From assembly GCA_002162925.1 (NCBI GenBank), contig MABC01000081.1:1-43143 (forward strand): a DNA stretch of 43,143 bases, read 5' to 3'. Made by a program: the position numbers and the translations under genes. The DNA comes from Thalassotalea sp. 42_200_T64 (lineage in GTDB: Bacteria > Pseudomonadota > Gammaproteobacteria > Enterobacterales > Alteromonadaceae). A model generated the notes under the pieces. That model was given only the letters and a program-made list of their open reading frames with translations, was not told where the DNA came from and ran no database searches. This document shows, piece by piece, positions 9,994 to 18,929 of the stretch; positions within the stretch are counted from its first letter, which is position 1; each line of letters starts with the position of its first letter.

Positions 9994-10701
9994 TTATAGA
10001 AGAAATTCTTTTAATGGGGTTTTCAGACCTTGATCATAATGCTGCATTTGTGCCAGGAACAATTCGCCAGTGGCAAGGGCATCATTCAACGCATTGTGCT
10101 GGTGATGGGCAGGTAAATCATAGCTAGCACGCAAATTTGCTAACCTTAAATGATGCGGATCGTAGGGCGTGTCAGAGCGATCAAGGCGGGTTTTGGCCAA
10201 AACCAGAGTATCGATTATTGGCCACACAGGAGCCATGCCATATAACTCGATACAGGCTTGCTGTAAAAAGCTGCGCTCAATATTGGCATAATGCACCAAC
10301 ATCACCTTACCCGCCATAGCCAGTAATAGCTTATCGACAACAACCTTTAACTCATCGCCATTGGCCTTTTCACCATCGGTAATCTGATGGATCACTACAT
10401 TGTCTTTATTAAGCTCGCCATGTGACTGGATGATCTGATGCTCACTTTCCCCGAGTTTAATTAAGCCACTTTTGACGCCAACGTAACCGACACTGAGTAA
10501 CTTATCCGTTTTCGCATTTAAGCCCGTAGTTTCAAAATCGACCGCTAAAATATCAATGTCACTTATTGCTGTGTTTTTATCCGGAAATGGCACGCTTAAA
10601 AACTGCTTTAACGCCCCTTCATGGGCTTTTTCTAACAGCATCGCTCTTTTGCTGTTCAAACCCTTACTGGCATACAATAATTTCTCTAATAGTGAAAACA
10701 T
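9994..10701 (-). CDS. DnaQ-like 3'-5' exonuclease (DEDDh)
   Basis: This 235-residue protein has an RNase T/DnaQ exonuclease fold. The ExoI motif is VDFETTG with Asp55 and Glu57. A middle motif contains VMLVHYANIERSFL (HxxxxE/R-type ExoII with the Asp-equivalent region). The ExoIII motif is HNALNDALATGELFL, supplying the His and Asp of DEDDh enzymes. It starts 6 bp after the stop of the upstream cNMP/CBS/DUF294 gene, so they form one operon. This exonuclease-DUF294 pair commonly accompanies the VC_2705-type symporter genes in gammaproteobacteria. The substrate is unknown, and a proofreading role is not implied. Confidence 0.87.
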   Translation of the reverse strand: MFSLLEKLLYASKGLNSKRAMLLEKAHEGALKQFLSVPFPDKNTAISDIDILAVDFETTGLNAKTDKLLSVGYVGVKSGLIKLGESEHQIIQSHGELNKDNVVIHQITDGEKANGDELKVVVDKLLLAMAGKVMLVHYANIERSFLQQACIELYGMAPVWPIIDTLVLAKTRLDRSDTPYDPHHLRLANLRASYDLPAHHQHNALNDALATGELFLAQMQHYDQGLKTPLKEFLL

Positions 10702-10707
10702 AATGAC

Positions 10708-12558
10708 TCAACCGAATGTGGTTTGGCGATTAGCTTGCATGGTTTTAATCACCTTGAAGGCGTCTTTTAAATGCTCCCGCTCTAACCGCGAGATCTCTTT
10801 TGGTGACAAATAGTTATCGGGTTCAATTCCGGCTTGTAATTGCCCTGCCTGATGTTCAGCGCGCAACATCCCCATAAACTCAAACGCATCAATCAGATTG
10901 GCCGCAGATTTAGTACTTAAGCTTGCCGTGCCCGCAGCTTGTTTTAACCGCTCGATAGTATTCACTTCGGTAATGCCTTCTGATAACGCGTAAATTCGCG
11001 CCAGATCAACAATCGGGGCGATACCGTTGTGTTTTAAATCTAAGGTTTTCTTATGTTTGCCGTTGGAAATCAACACAAAATCTCTGAAAAATCCTAAAGG
11101 TGGCCGAAGTTTCAACGCATTCGTCGACAAATGAGCAATAAATAAGGTATTACGCTGAGTTTGTTGCAACATATTCGCTTGTACTTGCGCCAATAAATCG
11201 ACTTCACCATAAACACAATGTAAATCGAAAAACACACTGGAATGCATCAACGCCATCGGCTCTGGGGTGTTTACCCAGCTATCAAAATACTGTTGCCACA
11301 CCCTTTGTGGTTGCCGCCACTTGGCGTTGGTCGCCATTACATCGCCGGGACAGTAAATAAAGCCACAAGCGTTCAGACCATCAGTGACAAATGTGGCGAG
11401 CTGTTTAAACCATTCGTCATCTTCAGGTCGCATTTCATTGGAGATAATTAGCGCATTGTCTTGATCAGAATGGGCAAATTGCTCCTGTCGAGCTTGCGAA
11501 CCGGCCGCTAGCCAGGCAAAAGGTACAGGTTCGTGGCCATATTGCTCTTTCGCCATATGGATCAGCTTGTTGGTAAATGCTGTGGTTAAGGCACTGATGG
11601 TTTTGCCCACATGGTTGGCGGTACTGCCAAGCTTGGCCATTCTTATTTGCAGTTTCGGCAGCAGTTTACTGATTTTCGCCAGTTCTTCGACCGATTTGGC
11701 TTTGCCTATTGTGCTCGATAGGTTTACCGCGTTTAAGCCTTCCTGATTCATTAAATCAGTTACCGTTAACATACCCACCAAAGCACCATTTTTGGAAACG
11801 GGTAAATGGTGAATATGTTGACTGGTCATTTTGATCAGTGCGTCATAGGCGCTAAAATTATGATCAATCAACTCTACGTTTTCGGTCATGATATCGCTTA
11901 CCGGCCTTGAAAAATTCAGGCCCTGAGCTATGCAGCGGCGGCGTAAATCCTTATCGGTAACTATGCCCGCCAATCCGTCGTGTTCATCCACCACCACCAA
12001 ACAGGAAAAATTCAGTTCGGTCATTTTGGTTGCGGCCGTTTTTATCGACTCCCGCTTATCAATAGTCACGGCTGGACCATGATAGAAATCGTCAATCGAA
12101 GTATTCATTAATGTCGAGGTAAGCAGTGCCTCTTCATTAATTTTGCTTACTTGCTGTTTTAAGCGCTGTGCTCCGGATTGTAAAAAGAAGTTATGGACGA
12201 AAGGAAAATCACTAATCACTGACTTTAACTCAGCGCAATTAATCGCGCACAACAAGGTATCTTCTTCAGGAATAACCTTAACCGCAAAGTCTTCCTCCGG
12301 TGAACAAAACACCGTACAGATGTCGCCTTCACCGTACTTACCAAGCAATTCGTCATTGGCACCATAATAGGCAAGCGCACCTTTGCGTAAAAAATACAGC
12401 ATAGGTTCACTAATGCCAGCGGGAGGCAACTGTTCTCCCTGGCGTACATAGCAAATACTGATATTGCGTACTATGTTAGCAATACTGTCCTTAGGCAATT
12501 GATCAAATGGCTCAATCGCCTTGATAAAATCATGAATGTCGGCCAATTCTGTACTCAT
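10708..12558 (-). CDS. cNMP-binding / CBS pair / DUF294 nucleotidyltransferase-like protein
   Basis: This is a 616-residue cytoplasmic signalling protein. A cyclic-nucleotide-binding-like domain spans ~20-125 (FLRKGALAYYGANDELLGKYGEGD). It is followed by a CBS-domain pair ~160-275 (LVVVDEHDGLAGIVTDKDLRRR; LPVSKNGALVGMLTVTDL). A DUF294 nucleotidyltransferase domain follows, with GSQARQEQFAHSDQDNALI (GSxxRxEQ...DxD metal motif) near 350-370. The C-terminal DUF294_C helical domain ends in KEISRLEREHLKDAFKVIKT. It is related to GlnD-like uridylyltransferases, but the target is unknown. It is divergent from the DUF4212/symporter operon and shares a 315-bp promoter region with it, including the putative CrbR palindrome 92 bp upstream. 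A role in sensing energy state or controlling the symporter is plausible but inferred. Confidence 0.87.
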   Translation of the reverse strand: MSTELADIHDFIKAIEPFDQLPKDSIANIVRNISICYVRQGEQLPPAGISEPMLYFLRKGALAYYGANDELLGKYGEGDICTVFCSPEEDFAVKVIPEEDTLLCAINCAELKSVISDFPFVHNFFLQSGAQRLKQQVSKINEEALLTSTLMNTSIDDFYHGPAVTIDKRESIKTAATKMTELNFSCLVVVDEHDGLAGIVTDKDLRRRCIAQGLNFSRPVSDIMTENVELIDHNFSAYDALIKMTSQHIHHLPVSKNGALVGMLTVTDLMNQEGLNAVNLSSTIGKAKSVEELAKISKLLPKLQIRMAKLGSTANHVGKTISALTTAFTNKLIHMAKEQYGHEPVPFAWLAAGSQARQEQFAHSDQDNALIISNEMRPEDDEWFKQLATFVTDGLNACGFIYCPGDVMATNAKWRQPQRVWQQYFDSWVNTPEPMALMHSSVFFDLHCVYGEVDLLAQVQANMLQQTQRNTLFIAHLSTNALKLRPPLGFFRDFVLISNGKHKKTLDLKHNGIAPIVDLARIYALSEGITEVNTIERLKQAAGTASLSTKSAANLIDAFEFMGMLRAEHQAGQLQAGIEPDNYLSPKEISRLEREHLKDAFKVIKTMQANRQTTFG

Positions 12559-12873
12559 TGCTAAACCCTGATGATAGTAAATTTAATCAATTTGATTTAA
12601 TTAGTTTTATATCAAGCCGCGGGGTAACACAAGTTAATCAGACGTTAACTAGACCAAGGTCTAATGTTAAAGCTTGAGTTTGATTGCTAGGGTAATAGAT
12701 AGAAAAAGATTTCTACCAAAAGCGTTAACTCACAACTAACACTGATTTCGCTAGTTATCTTCTTCATTACAACGTGAATGAGTTAAAACAATATTAATAA
12801 AAACATTTATAAAAACATTTATAAAACATAAAAGTTATATCAACAGGTATACATAAATAGTTAGGAGAGCATT
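12559..12873. promoter_or_regulatory. Divergent promoter region, DUF294 gene / symporter operon
   Basis: This is a 315-bp AT-rich intergenic region between divergently transcribed genes. It contains the palindrome at 12650-12663 and a repeated ATTTATAAAACAT-like stretch at about 12800-12830. AGGAGAG precedes the GTG start at 12874. Exact -10/-35 elements could not be fixed. Confidence 0.5.
12650..12663. promoter_or_regulatory. Putative CrbR operator upstream of the symporter operon
   Basis: TAGAC-CAAG-GTCTA is a perfect inverted repeat with the same half-sites as the two acs sites. A degenerate copy (CAGAC-GTTA-ACTAG) lies directly beside it at about 12639-12651. It sits 217 bp before the DUF4212 start and 92 bp before the divergent DUF294 gene. 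Confidence 0.62.
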
Positions 12874-13125
12874 GTGGAGAGTAATCAAAGTTACTGGCAA
12901 GAAAACCTTCGCCTTATACTCATCTGCCTTGTCATTTGGTTTGTCGTTTCATTTGGCTTTGGTTTGTTATTGGTAGAGCCGTTAAACGAGATCCGAATTG
13001 GCGGGTATAAACTCGGTTTCTGGTTTGCCCAACAAGGGTCAATTTACACCTTTGTTGGCTTAGTATTCTGGTATTCATCAAAGATGAATAAACTGGATAA
13101 AAAATATGACGTGGAAGAGGGCTAA
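12874..13125 (+). CDS. Small symporter-associated membrane protein (DUF4212)
   Basis: This 83-residue protein has two membrane helices (about 12-33 and 48-68). It belongs to the putative solute:sodium symporter small subunit family (DUF4212, TIGR03647 type), recognised by WFVVSFGFG and GFWFAQQGSIYTFVGLVFWY. The start is a GTG preceded by AGGAGAG. It is followed after only 3 bp by the large symporter, which is the constant partner of this family. Confidence 0.92.
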   Translation: MESNQSYWQENLRLILICLVIWFVVSFGFGLLLVEPLNEIRIGGYKLGFWFAQQGSIYTFVGLVFWYSSKMNKLDKKYDVEEG

Positions 13126-13128
13126 ATA

Positions 13129-14865
13129 ATGGATGAGTTAAAACTTTATACCTACATCGCCGTTTTCGGTTCATTCGGTGTTTATTTTGCGATTGCCTGG
13201 TGGGCTCGTGCGGGTACAACCAGTGAATTCTATGTGGCTGGCGGCGGTATCACTCCGTTGCAAAACGGTATGGCCATTGGCGCCGACTGGATGAGTGCGG
13301 CATCGTTTATTTCGATGGCCGGTCTTATTGCCTTTTTAGGTTATGGCGGCTCGGTATTTTTAATGGGTTGGACCGGCGGTTATGTATTACTCGCCATGTT
13401 GCTTGCCCCTTATTTACGTAAACATGGCAAATTTACCGTGCCAGAGTTTATCTATGACCGGTATTATTCAAAAACCGCCCGTATTGTCGCCGTCGTTTGT
13501 TTAATTATCGCATCCCTTACTTACATCATCGGCCAAATGAAAGGTGTCGGGGTCGCATTCTCTCGCTTCTTGGAAGTCGATTATGGCTTAGGCTTAGGCA
13601 TAGGTATGATGGTTGTTTGGGTTTATGCCGTGTTAGGTGGGATGAAAGGGATTACTTACACTCAAATCGCCCAATATGTGGTACTGATTTTTGCTTACAC
13701 CATCCCTGCGGTATTTATCTCATTACAACTTACCGGTAATCCAATTCCACAACTTGGTTTAGGATCAACGCTGGCCGATGGCAGTGGCGTATACCTTTTG
13801 GATAAACTTGATCTGGTAGTAACCGATTTAGGTTTTAAAGAATACACCACCGACAACTTGGGCGGCACGTTAAACATGTTCGCCTACACCTTGTCATTGA
13901 TGATCGGTACTGCTGGCTTACCTCACGTTATTATGCGTTTCTTTACTGTTCCATCAGTAAAAGCTGCACGTTCATCTGCAGGTTACGCCCTGGTATTTAT
14001 CGCCTTGCTTTACACCGTAGCTCCTGCTGTTGGCGCCATGGCACGCTTAAACTTAATGAACACTATTCAACCAACCGCTGGTGAAAATATGGTTTATGCA
14101 GAGCGCCCACAATGGTTCAAAGACTGGGAAAAAACTGGTTTGTTAAAGTTTGAAGATAAAAACGGCGACGGCAAAGTTCAGTACACAGCAGATACCAAGA
14201 CCAATGAAATGGTGAAAGTTGACCGTGACATTATGGTTCTGGCTAACCCTGCAATTGCTAACTTACCTAACTGGGTTATCGCCCTGGTTGCTGCGGGTGG
14301 TTTAGCGGCGGCACTGTCGACTGCGGCCGGGTTATTGTTAGCAATATCGTCCTCCATCTCCCACGATTTGATGAAAGGGGTGTTAACGCCTGATTTGTCA
14401 GAGAAAGCAGAGTTACGGGCGAGTCGAATTGTCATGACCATATCAATACTGGTATCTGGTTATCTCGGTCTCAATCCGCCTGGATTTGCCGCCGGTACCG
14501 TAGCACTGGCCTTTGGCTTGGCCGCATCGTCAATATTCCCGGCATTAATGATGGGCATATTCTCGAAGAAAATGAGCGGTACAGCTGCCATCGCCGGTAT
14601 GTGTTCAGGTATTGGTATTACTATGTTGTATGTATTCCAACACAAAGGCATCATGTTTATTCCAGGCACGTCATTCTTAGGTGGCCTTGAGCAAAACTGG
14701 TTCTTGGGTATTTCACCAAATGCCTTCGGTGCGGTTGGTGCGTTAGTTAACTTTGGTGTTGCCTTTGCGGTATGTAAGGTAACGGGCGAGGCGCCAGCGC
14801 ATATTCAACAAATGGTAGAAAACTTCCGTGTGCCAAAAGGTTCAGGTGAAGCTCACGCTCACTAA
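13129..14865 (+). CDS. Sodium:solute symporter, VC_2705 family (acetate/carboxylate, ActP-like)
   Basis: This 578-residue SSS/SLC5-family permease has about 13 membrane segments. Typical SSF features are visible: EFYVAGGGITPLQNGMAIGADWMSAASFISMAGL at the start, GLPHVIMRFFTVPSVKAARSS near 263-285, and LAAALSTAAGLLLAISSSISHDL near 390-410. A soluble insertion of ~60 residues with KFEDKNGDGKVQYTADTKTN (an EF-hand-like DxNxDG loop) lies near 330-360. It pairs with the DUF4212 subunit just upstream and lies beside acs and CrbS/CrbR. Uptake of acetate or a related short carboxylate is therefore the best guess. A terminator follows at 14883-14906. Confidence 0.93.
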   Translation: MDELKLYTYIAVFGSFGVYFAIAWWARAGTTSEFYVAGGGITPLQNGMAIGADWMSAASFISMAGLIAFLGYGGSVFLMGWTGGYVLLAMLLAPYLRKHGKFTVPEFIYDRYYSKTARIVAVVCLIIASLTYIIGQMKGVGVAFSRFLEVDYGLGLGIGMMVVWVYAVLGGMKGITYTQIAQYVVLIFAYTIPAVFISLQLTGNPIPQLGLGSTLADGSGVYLLDKLDLVVTDLGFKEYTTDNLGGTLNMFAYTLSLMIGTAGLPHVIMRFFTVPSVKAARSSAGYALVFIALLYTVAPAVGAMARLNLMNTIQPTAGENMVYAERPQWFKDWEKTGLLKFEDKNGDGKVQYTADTKTNEMVKVDRDIMVLANPAIANLPNWVIALVAAGGLAAALSTAAGLLLAISSSISHDLMKGVLTPDLSEKAELRASRIVMTISILVSGYLGLNPPGFAAGTVALAFGLAASSIFPALMMGIFSKKMSGTAAIAGMCSGIGITMLYVFQHKGIMFIPGTSFLGGLEQNWFLGISPNAFGAVGALVNFGVAFAVCKVTGEAPAHIQQMVENFRVPKGSGEAHAH

Positions 14866-14882
14866 CGTTCACTTTGGTTAAT

Positions 14883-14906
14883 GAAAGGCTCCTACGGGAG
14901 TCTTTC
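14883..14906 (+). terminator. Terminator-like hairpin after the symporter
   Basis: The stem GAAAGGCTCC / GGAGTCTTTC has one G-T wobble and a TACG loop, followed by a weak T-rich tail (TTGTTAC). It may only partly stop transcription before the unknown gene and crbS. Confidence 0.6.
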
Positions 14907-14978
14907 TTGTTACTAGACTGGTATAAGCCTTTTCACCGGGTAAATAAGGTGTTAAAACTATAGAAAAGGAATAAGTAA

Positions 14979-15425
14979 ATGAACAAACATACCAAACTCG
15001 CCTTAATGGTAGCGCCTGTTTTGGCTATCGGTGGCTATATTGCCTCAGATTTCTGGGTTGAAGATCAAGCCAGTGCCACTCGAATTTTTCAGATGACGCC
15101 GGAAAATTCTTGCGATGTGCTTGCCGGCAATTGCGTGCTATTGGCCGAGGACTTTAAATTAAATATTTTTGATGATAATGGCAAAACTACCGTTAACTCA
15201 ACCTTTCCACTGGATACCGCCACCTTGTTCTTAGTGGATAAAAACGATCAAGCGACTTCGTATCCGTTGCAAATGAGCGACTCTCCTTACTATTGGTATC
15301 GCCAAACTCCGCTCAGAGCAACGATTTCACAAGTAGGTGACACGCACAAGATAAGAGTTATCGCCACCATAAAAGGTGGTCAGTATATCAGTGAGTTTTA
15401 TACCCAAACGGGTTCGAAAGGATAA
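14979..15425 (+). CDS. Unknown exported protein of the crbS operon
   Basis: This 148-residue protein has one N-terminal hydrophobic segment (KLALMVAPVLAIGGYIASDF, about 6-25), with no lipobox. The soluble part has two cysteines close together (SCDVLAGNCVLL), which could form a disulfide outside the cytoplasm. The rest looks beta-rich (KLNIFDDNGKTTVNS, TLFLVDKNDQATSYPLQMSDS, HKIRVIATIKGGQYISEFY). AAAGGAATAAGTAA precedes the ATG. It lies between the symporter and crbS, 28 bp before the latter. It may help the sensor or transporter; this is inferred from position. I do not recognise the family. Confidence 0.75.
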   Translation: MNKHTKLALMVAPVLAIGGYIASDFWVEDQASATRIFQMTPENSCDVLAGNCVLLAEDFKLNIFDDNGKTTVNSTFPLDTATLFLVDKNDQATSYPLQMSDSPYYWYRQTPLRATISQVGDTHKIRVIATIKGGQYISEFYTQTGSKG

Positions 15426-15452
15426 AATTGATAAAGAAAAATACGGGATACT

Positions 15453-18400
15453 ATGTTTAGCAACTGGCAATTAGTAGTGTTAGCCATTTCCTACATTGGT
15501 TTATTGTTTGTAGTTGCCTACCTGGGTGATAAATATCGCCATAAAATTCATGGTAATAGCCAGGCCATCATCTACGCCCTGACTTTGGGGGTGTATTGTA
15601 CTTCGTGGAGCTTTTTGGGCACGACTGCACAAACGGCCACCAATATTTTTTCTCATATCCCGATCTACCTCGGGCCAATATTACTGTTTATGTTTGCCTG
15701 GCCATTTATCCAACGAATTATCCGAGTCAGTTTAAAACTTAATTTAACCTCTATTGCCGACTTGCTTGCTTCCCGTTTTGGTAAATCTCACAATCTGGCA
15801 ATTTTAGTCACCATAGTCGCGTTAATTGGCACCCTGCCATACTTAGCTTTACAGCTAAAAGCCATTGTTTATTCATTTGAACTACTACAAATTGAACAAG
15901 TAACCAACACCTGGCAATTAGGCTTAATTATTGCCTTAGTTTTGGCCGGATTTACCATTATGTTTGGTATTCGTAACATAGATGTCACCGAACGCCATCC
16001 GGGGGTAATGCTGGCAATTGCCTTTGAATCCCTGGTCAAACTGATTGCGTTTTTAGCGGTTGGCTTATATGTCTGTTTTGCCTTGTTCGACTCGCCGCAA
16101 CAGCTGTTTCAGCAAGCGAACATTGATGTTTCTAGCCAATTGAGCGTCCCTAACATTACCTCGATGCTGGGCATGCTGGTAATTGTCATGGCGGCGTTTT
16201 TATCTTTGCCACGGCAATTCCAAGTGATGGTGGTAGAGCTAAAAGATAAAAAAGACACCCGTTTTGCCCGTAAAGTCTTTCCCGCATATGTCTTGGTTTT
16301 TGCCATTTTCGCCATGCCGCTGGGCTTGGCCGGGCATTTGCTGTTTAACGGTAATGTGGCCGCCGACTCCTACGTATTAATGCTGCCAGCACAAAACAAC
16401 CAACCGATGCTCACCTTGCTAACCTTTTTAGGCGCTATTTCTGCCGCCAGTTCGATGATCATCATTTCCGCCATCGCTTTGAGTACGATGTTAAGCAATG
16501 AAATCGTCTTTCCAATACTGTTTAGCCGTAAAAAACAGCAAAATGATGATTACGAGCGTTTTCGCTTAAAATTGTTAAATACCCGAAAACTCCTGGTACT
16601 TGCCACCATGATGATGGGCTATGGCGCATTTTTACTCGCGGATGATGATACGTTAGCATCCCTGGGCGCCGTGGCTTTTGGCGCAATCGCACAACTCACC
16701 CCAGCTTTAATTGCGGCTTTTTACTGGCGACATGCCAGTTTAACCGGCGTATATAGTGGTATTGTCACCGGTTTTTCGTTATGGCTGCTTTTGAATTTAT
16801 TGCCGAATTTAGGCTTCTATCCTCAAGACGTGTTTTTAGGGGACTTGGCCACCAATAATACTGCCACCTTAATCAGTCTCGGCAGTAATGTTTTGGTGAT
16901 GTGGGCCATTTCATTATTGAGCCGACAAAGTGTGCATGAACGGGTGCAGGCGGCCTTTTTTATTGAAGAAAAAAACGATATCGAACTGCCTGAACAAAAG
17001 AAAAAACACATCACCAATTCAGAATTACAACTGCTTATTTCCCGTTTTATCGGTGAAGACAAAGCCGCAGCAAGCTTTTTGGCATTCGAGCAAAAAGTAC
17101 AAGGGCAGCAACTTGGTGAACCTCAGCAGCATCAAATGATGATCGTCCATTGTGAAAATGCCTTAGGCACAGTAATGGGCTCAGCTTCGGCAAGACTGGT
17201 ACTGCACTCGGCCATGCAAGGCAGAAATATTAACCTCAATGAGTTGGCGCAACTGATCGAAGAAACCTCTAGCCAACAACAGCAATTCAATCAGCATTTA
17301 CTGCAAAGTGCGATAGAGCATGCCAGCGAGGGGATCTCCATTATTGATGGCAACCTCAACTTGGTTGCCTGGAATAGCCGCTATTTAGAACTATTTAATT
17401 ATCCGGAAAACATGGTGTTTATTGGCTGTCCAATTGAAGATTTGATCCGTTTCAATGCCCGCAAAGGGCTGTGCGGTGAGGGCGAAGTGGAGCAGCAAGT
17501 AAGCAGGCGAGTACAATTTTTAAAAGCTGGTAGCTCACTAGTGTCAGAACGCCAACTCGAAGATGGCATCATTATCCGCATTGAAGGTAACCCGCTGCCC
17601 GATGGTGGCTTTGTGATGATATTTAAAGACATTACCGCCTATCGTGAAGCGGAAATGCTGCTAAAAGCGGAGAACTTGGATCTGGAATCTTTAGTAACCG
17701 AGCGTACCCAAAAATTGGAACTGGTCAATGAGCAGCTGGCCGTGGCTCGAGAAAAGTCCGAGCTGGCAAACCTGAAAAAAAGCCAATACTTAAAAGCCAT
17801 CAGCCACGACTTAATGCAACCGTTAGAAGCGGCAAGATTATTTACTTCGGCCTTGGCCGATCAAAATAAATTAAATGACGCCCAGCGCCGGCAAGTCAGC
17901 AATATCGATCACTCGTTAAAAGTGGCCAATGATTTACTGGTTAATTTGGCCGAGGTTGCCCGTATCGAGAGTGGTAATATCAGCCCGAACATCGAAGTCT
18001 TTTGTTTACACGATTTATTTGCACAATTAGAACAAGAATTTTTGGCGGCGGCAAACGAATATTTAGTGAGTTTTAAGGTATTCCCTTGTCAGCAATGGAT
18101 AAAAACCGATAAACATTTATTGCGTCGTATCTTACAAAATTTATTAACCAATGCGTTTCGTTATGCCAGCCCTGGCAATGTTGTTTTGGCAACCAAGTTA
18201 GACAAAAATCAATTAAAGATCCAGGTTGTTGATGATGGTCCAGGAATAGCGCGAGATAAACAGCAATTAGTGTTTGAGCAATTTACCCAACTTGAAAATG
18301 GTAAAAGTAGCGCCAGCAATGGTTTAGGATTAGGGTTAAACATTACTCGTTCACTGGCGCAAATTCTTGGTCACACTTTACACCTGGAGTCTGAGGTTGG

Positions 18401-18887
18401 CTGTGGTTGTAACTTCTCGGTATCGGTTCCTACGGCTGAACCGGTACAGGCAAAAGAACAACCAGCAATAACGCCGCAGATTGGTTTGCAAGGGGTATCG
18501 GTATTGTGTATTGATAATGACCCTAAAGTACTTGCTGGCATGCTGGAATTGCTTGGTGCCTGGCAATGCAATGTGTATGGCGCCAGTGGTAGTGCTCAAG
18601 CGAAAGAAGTATTTAACCTTCACAATGGTGAAATTGAAATTCTGTTAGTGGATTATCAATTGGACCACAATGAAGATGGCATCAGTTTAATTAACGAGTT
18701 AAGAGAACTTGCCAAGAGGCAAATACCGGCGATTTTAATCACCGCTACGACTGAGACTGGCATCCAACAAAAAACCCGCAAGGCGGAAGTGGGTTATATG
18801 CGTAAGATGGTAAAACCAGCGGCTTTAAGAGCGATGATGAGTGCCATGCTTACCAAAATGTTACAAGCCAATTATATGCCCAAATAA
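15453..18887 (+). CDS. crbS: Hybrid sensor kinase with SLC5 transporter domain (CrbS)
   Basis: CrbS is the sensor of the acetate-switch system CrbS/CrbR, which activates acs. In this 1144-residue protein, residues 1-~500 form an SSS/SLC5-like transporter domain with about 13 membrane helices (LGVYCTSWSFLGTTAQ, RFGKSHN, VTERHPGVMLAI). A linker or STAC-type region covers ~510-600 and a PAS domain ~620-740 (GISIIDGNLNLVAWNSRYLELF). A coiled coil spans ~740-775. The HisKA box has the phospho-acceptor His785 in SHDLMQPLEAAR, followed by HATPase_c with NLLTNAFRYA, DDGPGIA and GLGLGL. A C-terminal receiver domain carries Asp1067 (LLVDYQLD). CrbR is encoded convergently 43 bp downstream. Confidence 0.93.
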   Translation: MFSNWQLVVLAISYIGLLFVVAYLGDKYRHKIHGNSQAIIYALTLGVYCTSWSFLGTTAQTATNIFSHIPIYLGPILLFMFAWPFIQRIIRVSLKLNLTSIADLLASRFGKSHNLAILVTIVALIGTLPYLALQLKAIVYSFELLQIEQVTNTWQLGLIIALVLAGFTIMFGIRNIDVTERHPGVMLAIAFESLVKLIAFLAVGLYVCFALFDSPQQLFQQANIDVSSQLSVPNITSMLGMLVIVMAAFLSLPRQFQVMVVELKDKKDTRFARKVFPAYVLVFAIFAMPLGLAGHLLFNGNVAADSYVLMLPAQNNQPMLTLLTFLGAISAASSMIIISAIALSTMLSNEIVFPILFSRKKQQNDDYERFRLKLLNTRKLLVLATMMMGYGAFLLADDDTLASLGAVAFGAIAQLTPALIAAFYWRHASLTGVYSGIVTGFSLWLLLNLLPNLGFYPQDVFLGDLATNNTATLISLGSNVLVMWAISLLSRQSVHERVQAAFFIEEKNDIELPEQKKKHITNSELQLLISRFIGEDKAAASFLAFEQKVQGQQLGEPQQHQMMIVHCENALGTVMGSASARLVLHSAMQGRNINLNELAQLIEETSSQQQQFNQHLLQSAIEHASEGISIIDGNLNLVAWNSRYLELFNYPENMVFIGCPIEDLIRFNARKGLCGEGEVEQQVSRRVQFLKAGSSLVSERQLEDGIIIRIEGNPLPDGGFVMIFKDITAYREAEMLLKAENLDLESLVTERTQKLELVNEQLAVAREKSELANLKKSQYLKAISHDLMQPLEAARLFTSALADQNKLNDAQRRQVSNIDHSLKVANDLLVNLAEVARIESGNISPNIEVFCLHDLFAQLEQEFLAAANEYLVSFKVFPCQQWIKTDKHLLRRILQNLLTNAFRYASPGNVVLATKLDKNQLKIQVVDDGPGIARDKQQLVFEQFTQLENGKSSASNGLGLGLNITRSLAQILGHTLHLESEVGCGCNFSVSVPTAEPVQAKEQPAITPQIGLQGVSVLCIDNDPKVLAGMLELLGAWQCNVYGASGSAQAKEVFNLHNGEIEILLVDYQLDHNEDGISLINELRELAKRQIPAILITATTETGIQQKTRKAEVGYMRKMVKPAALRAMMSAMLTKMLQANYMPK

Positions 18888-18929
18888 ATGCTGATTAATG
18901 GGTTAAATAACCTGCACTCGGAATATCTA

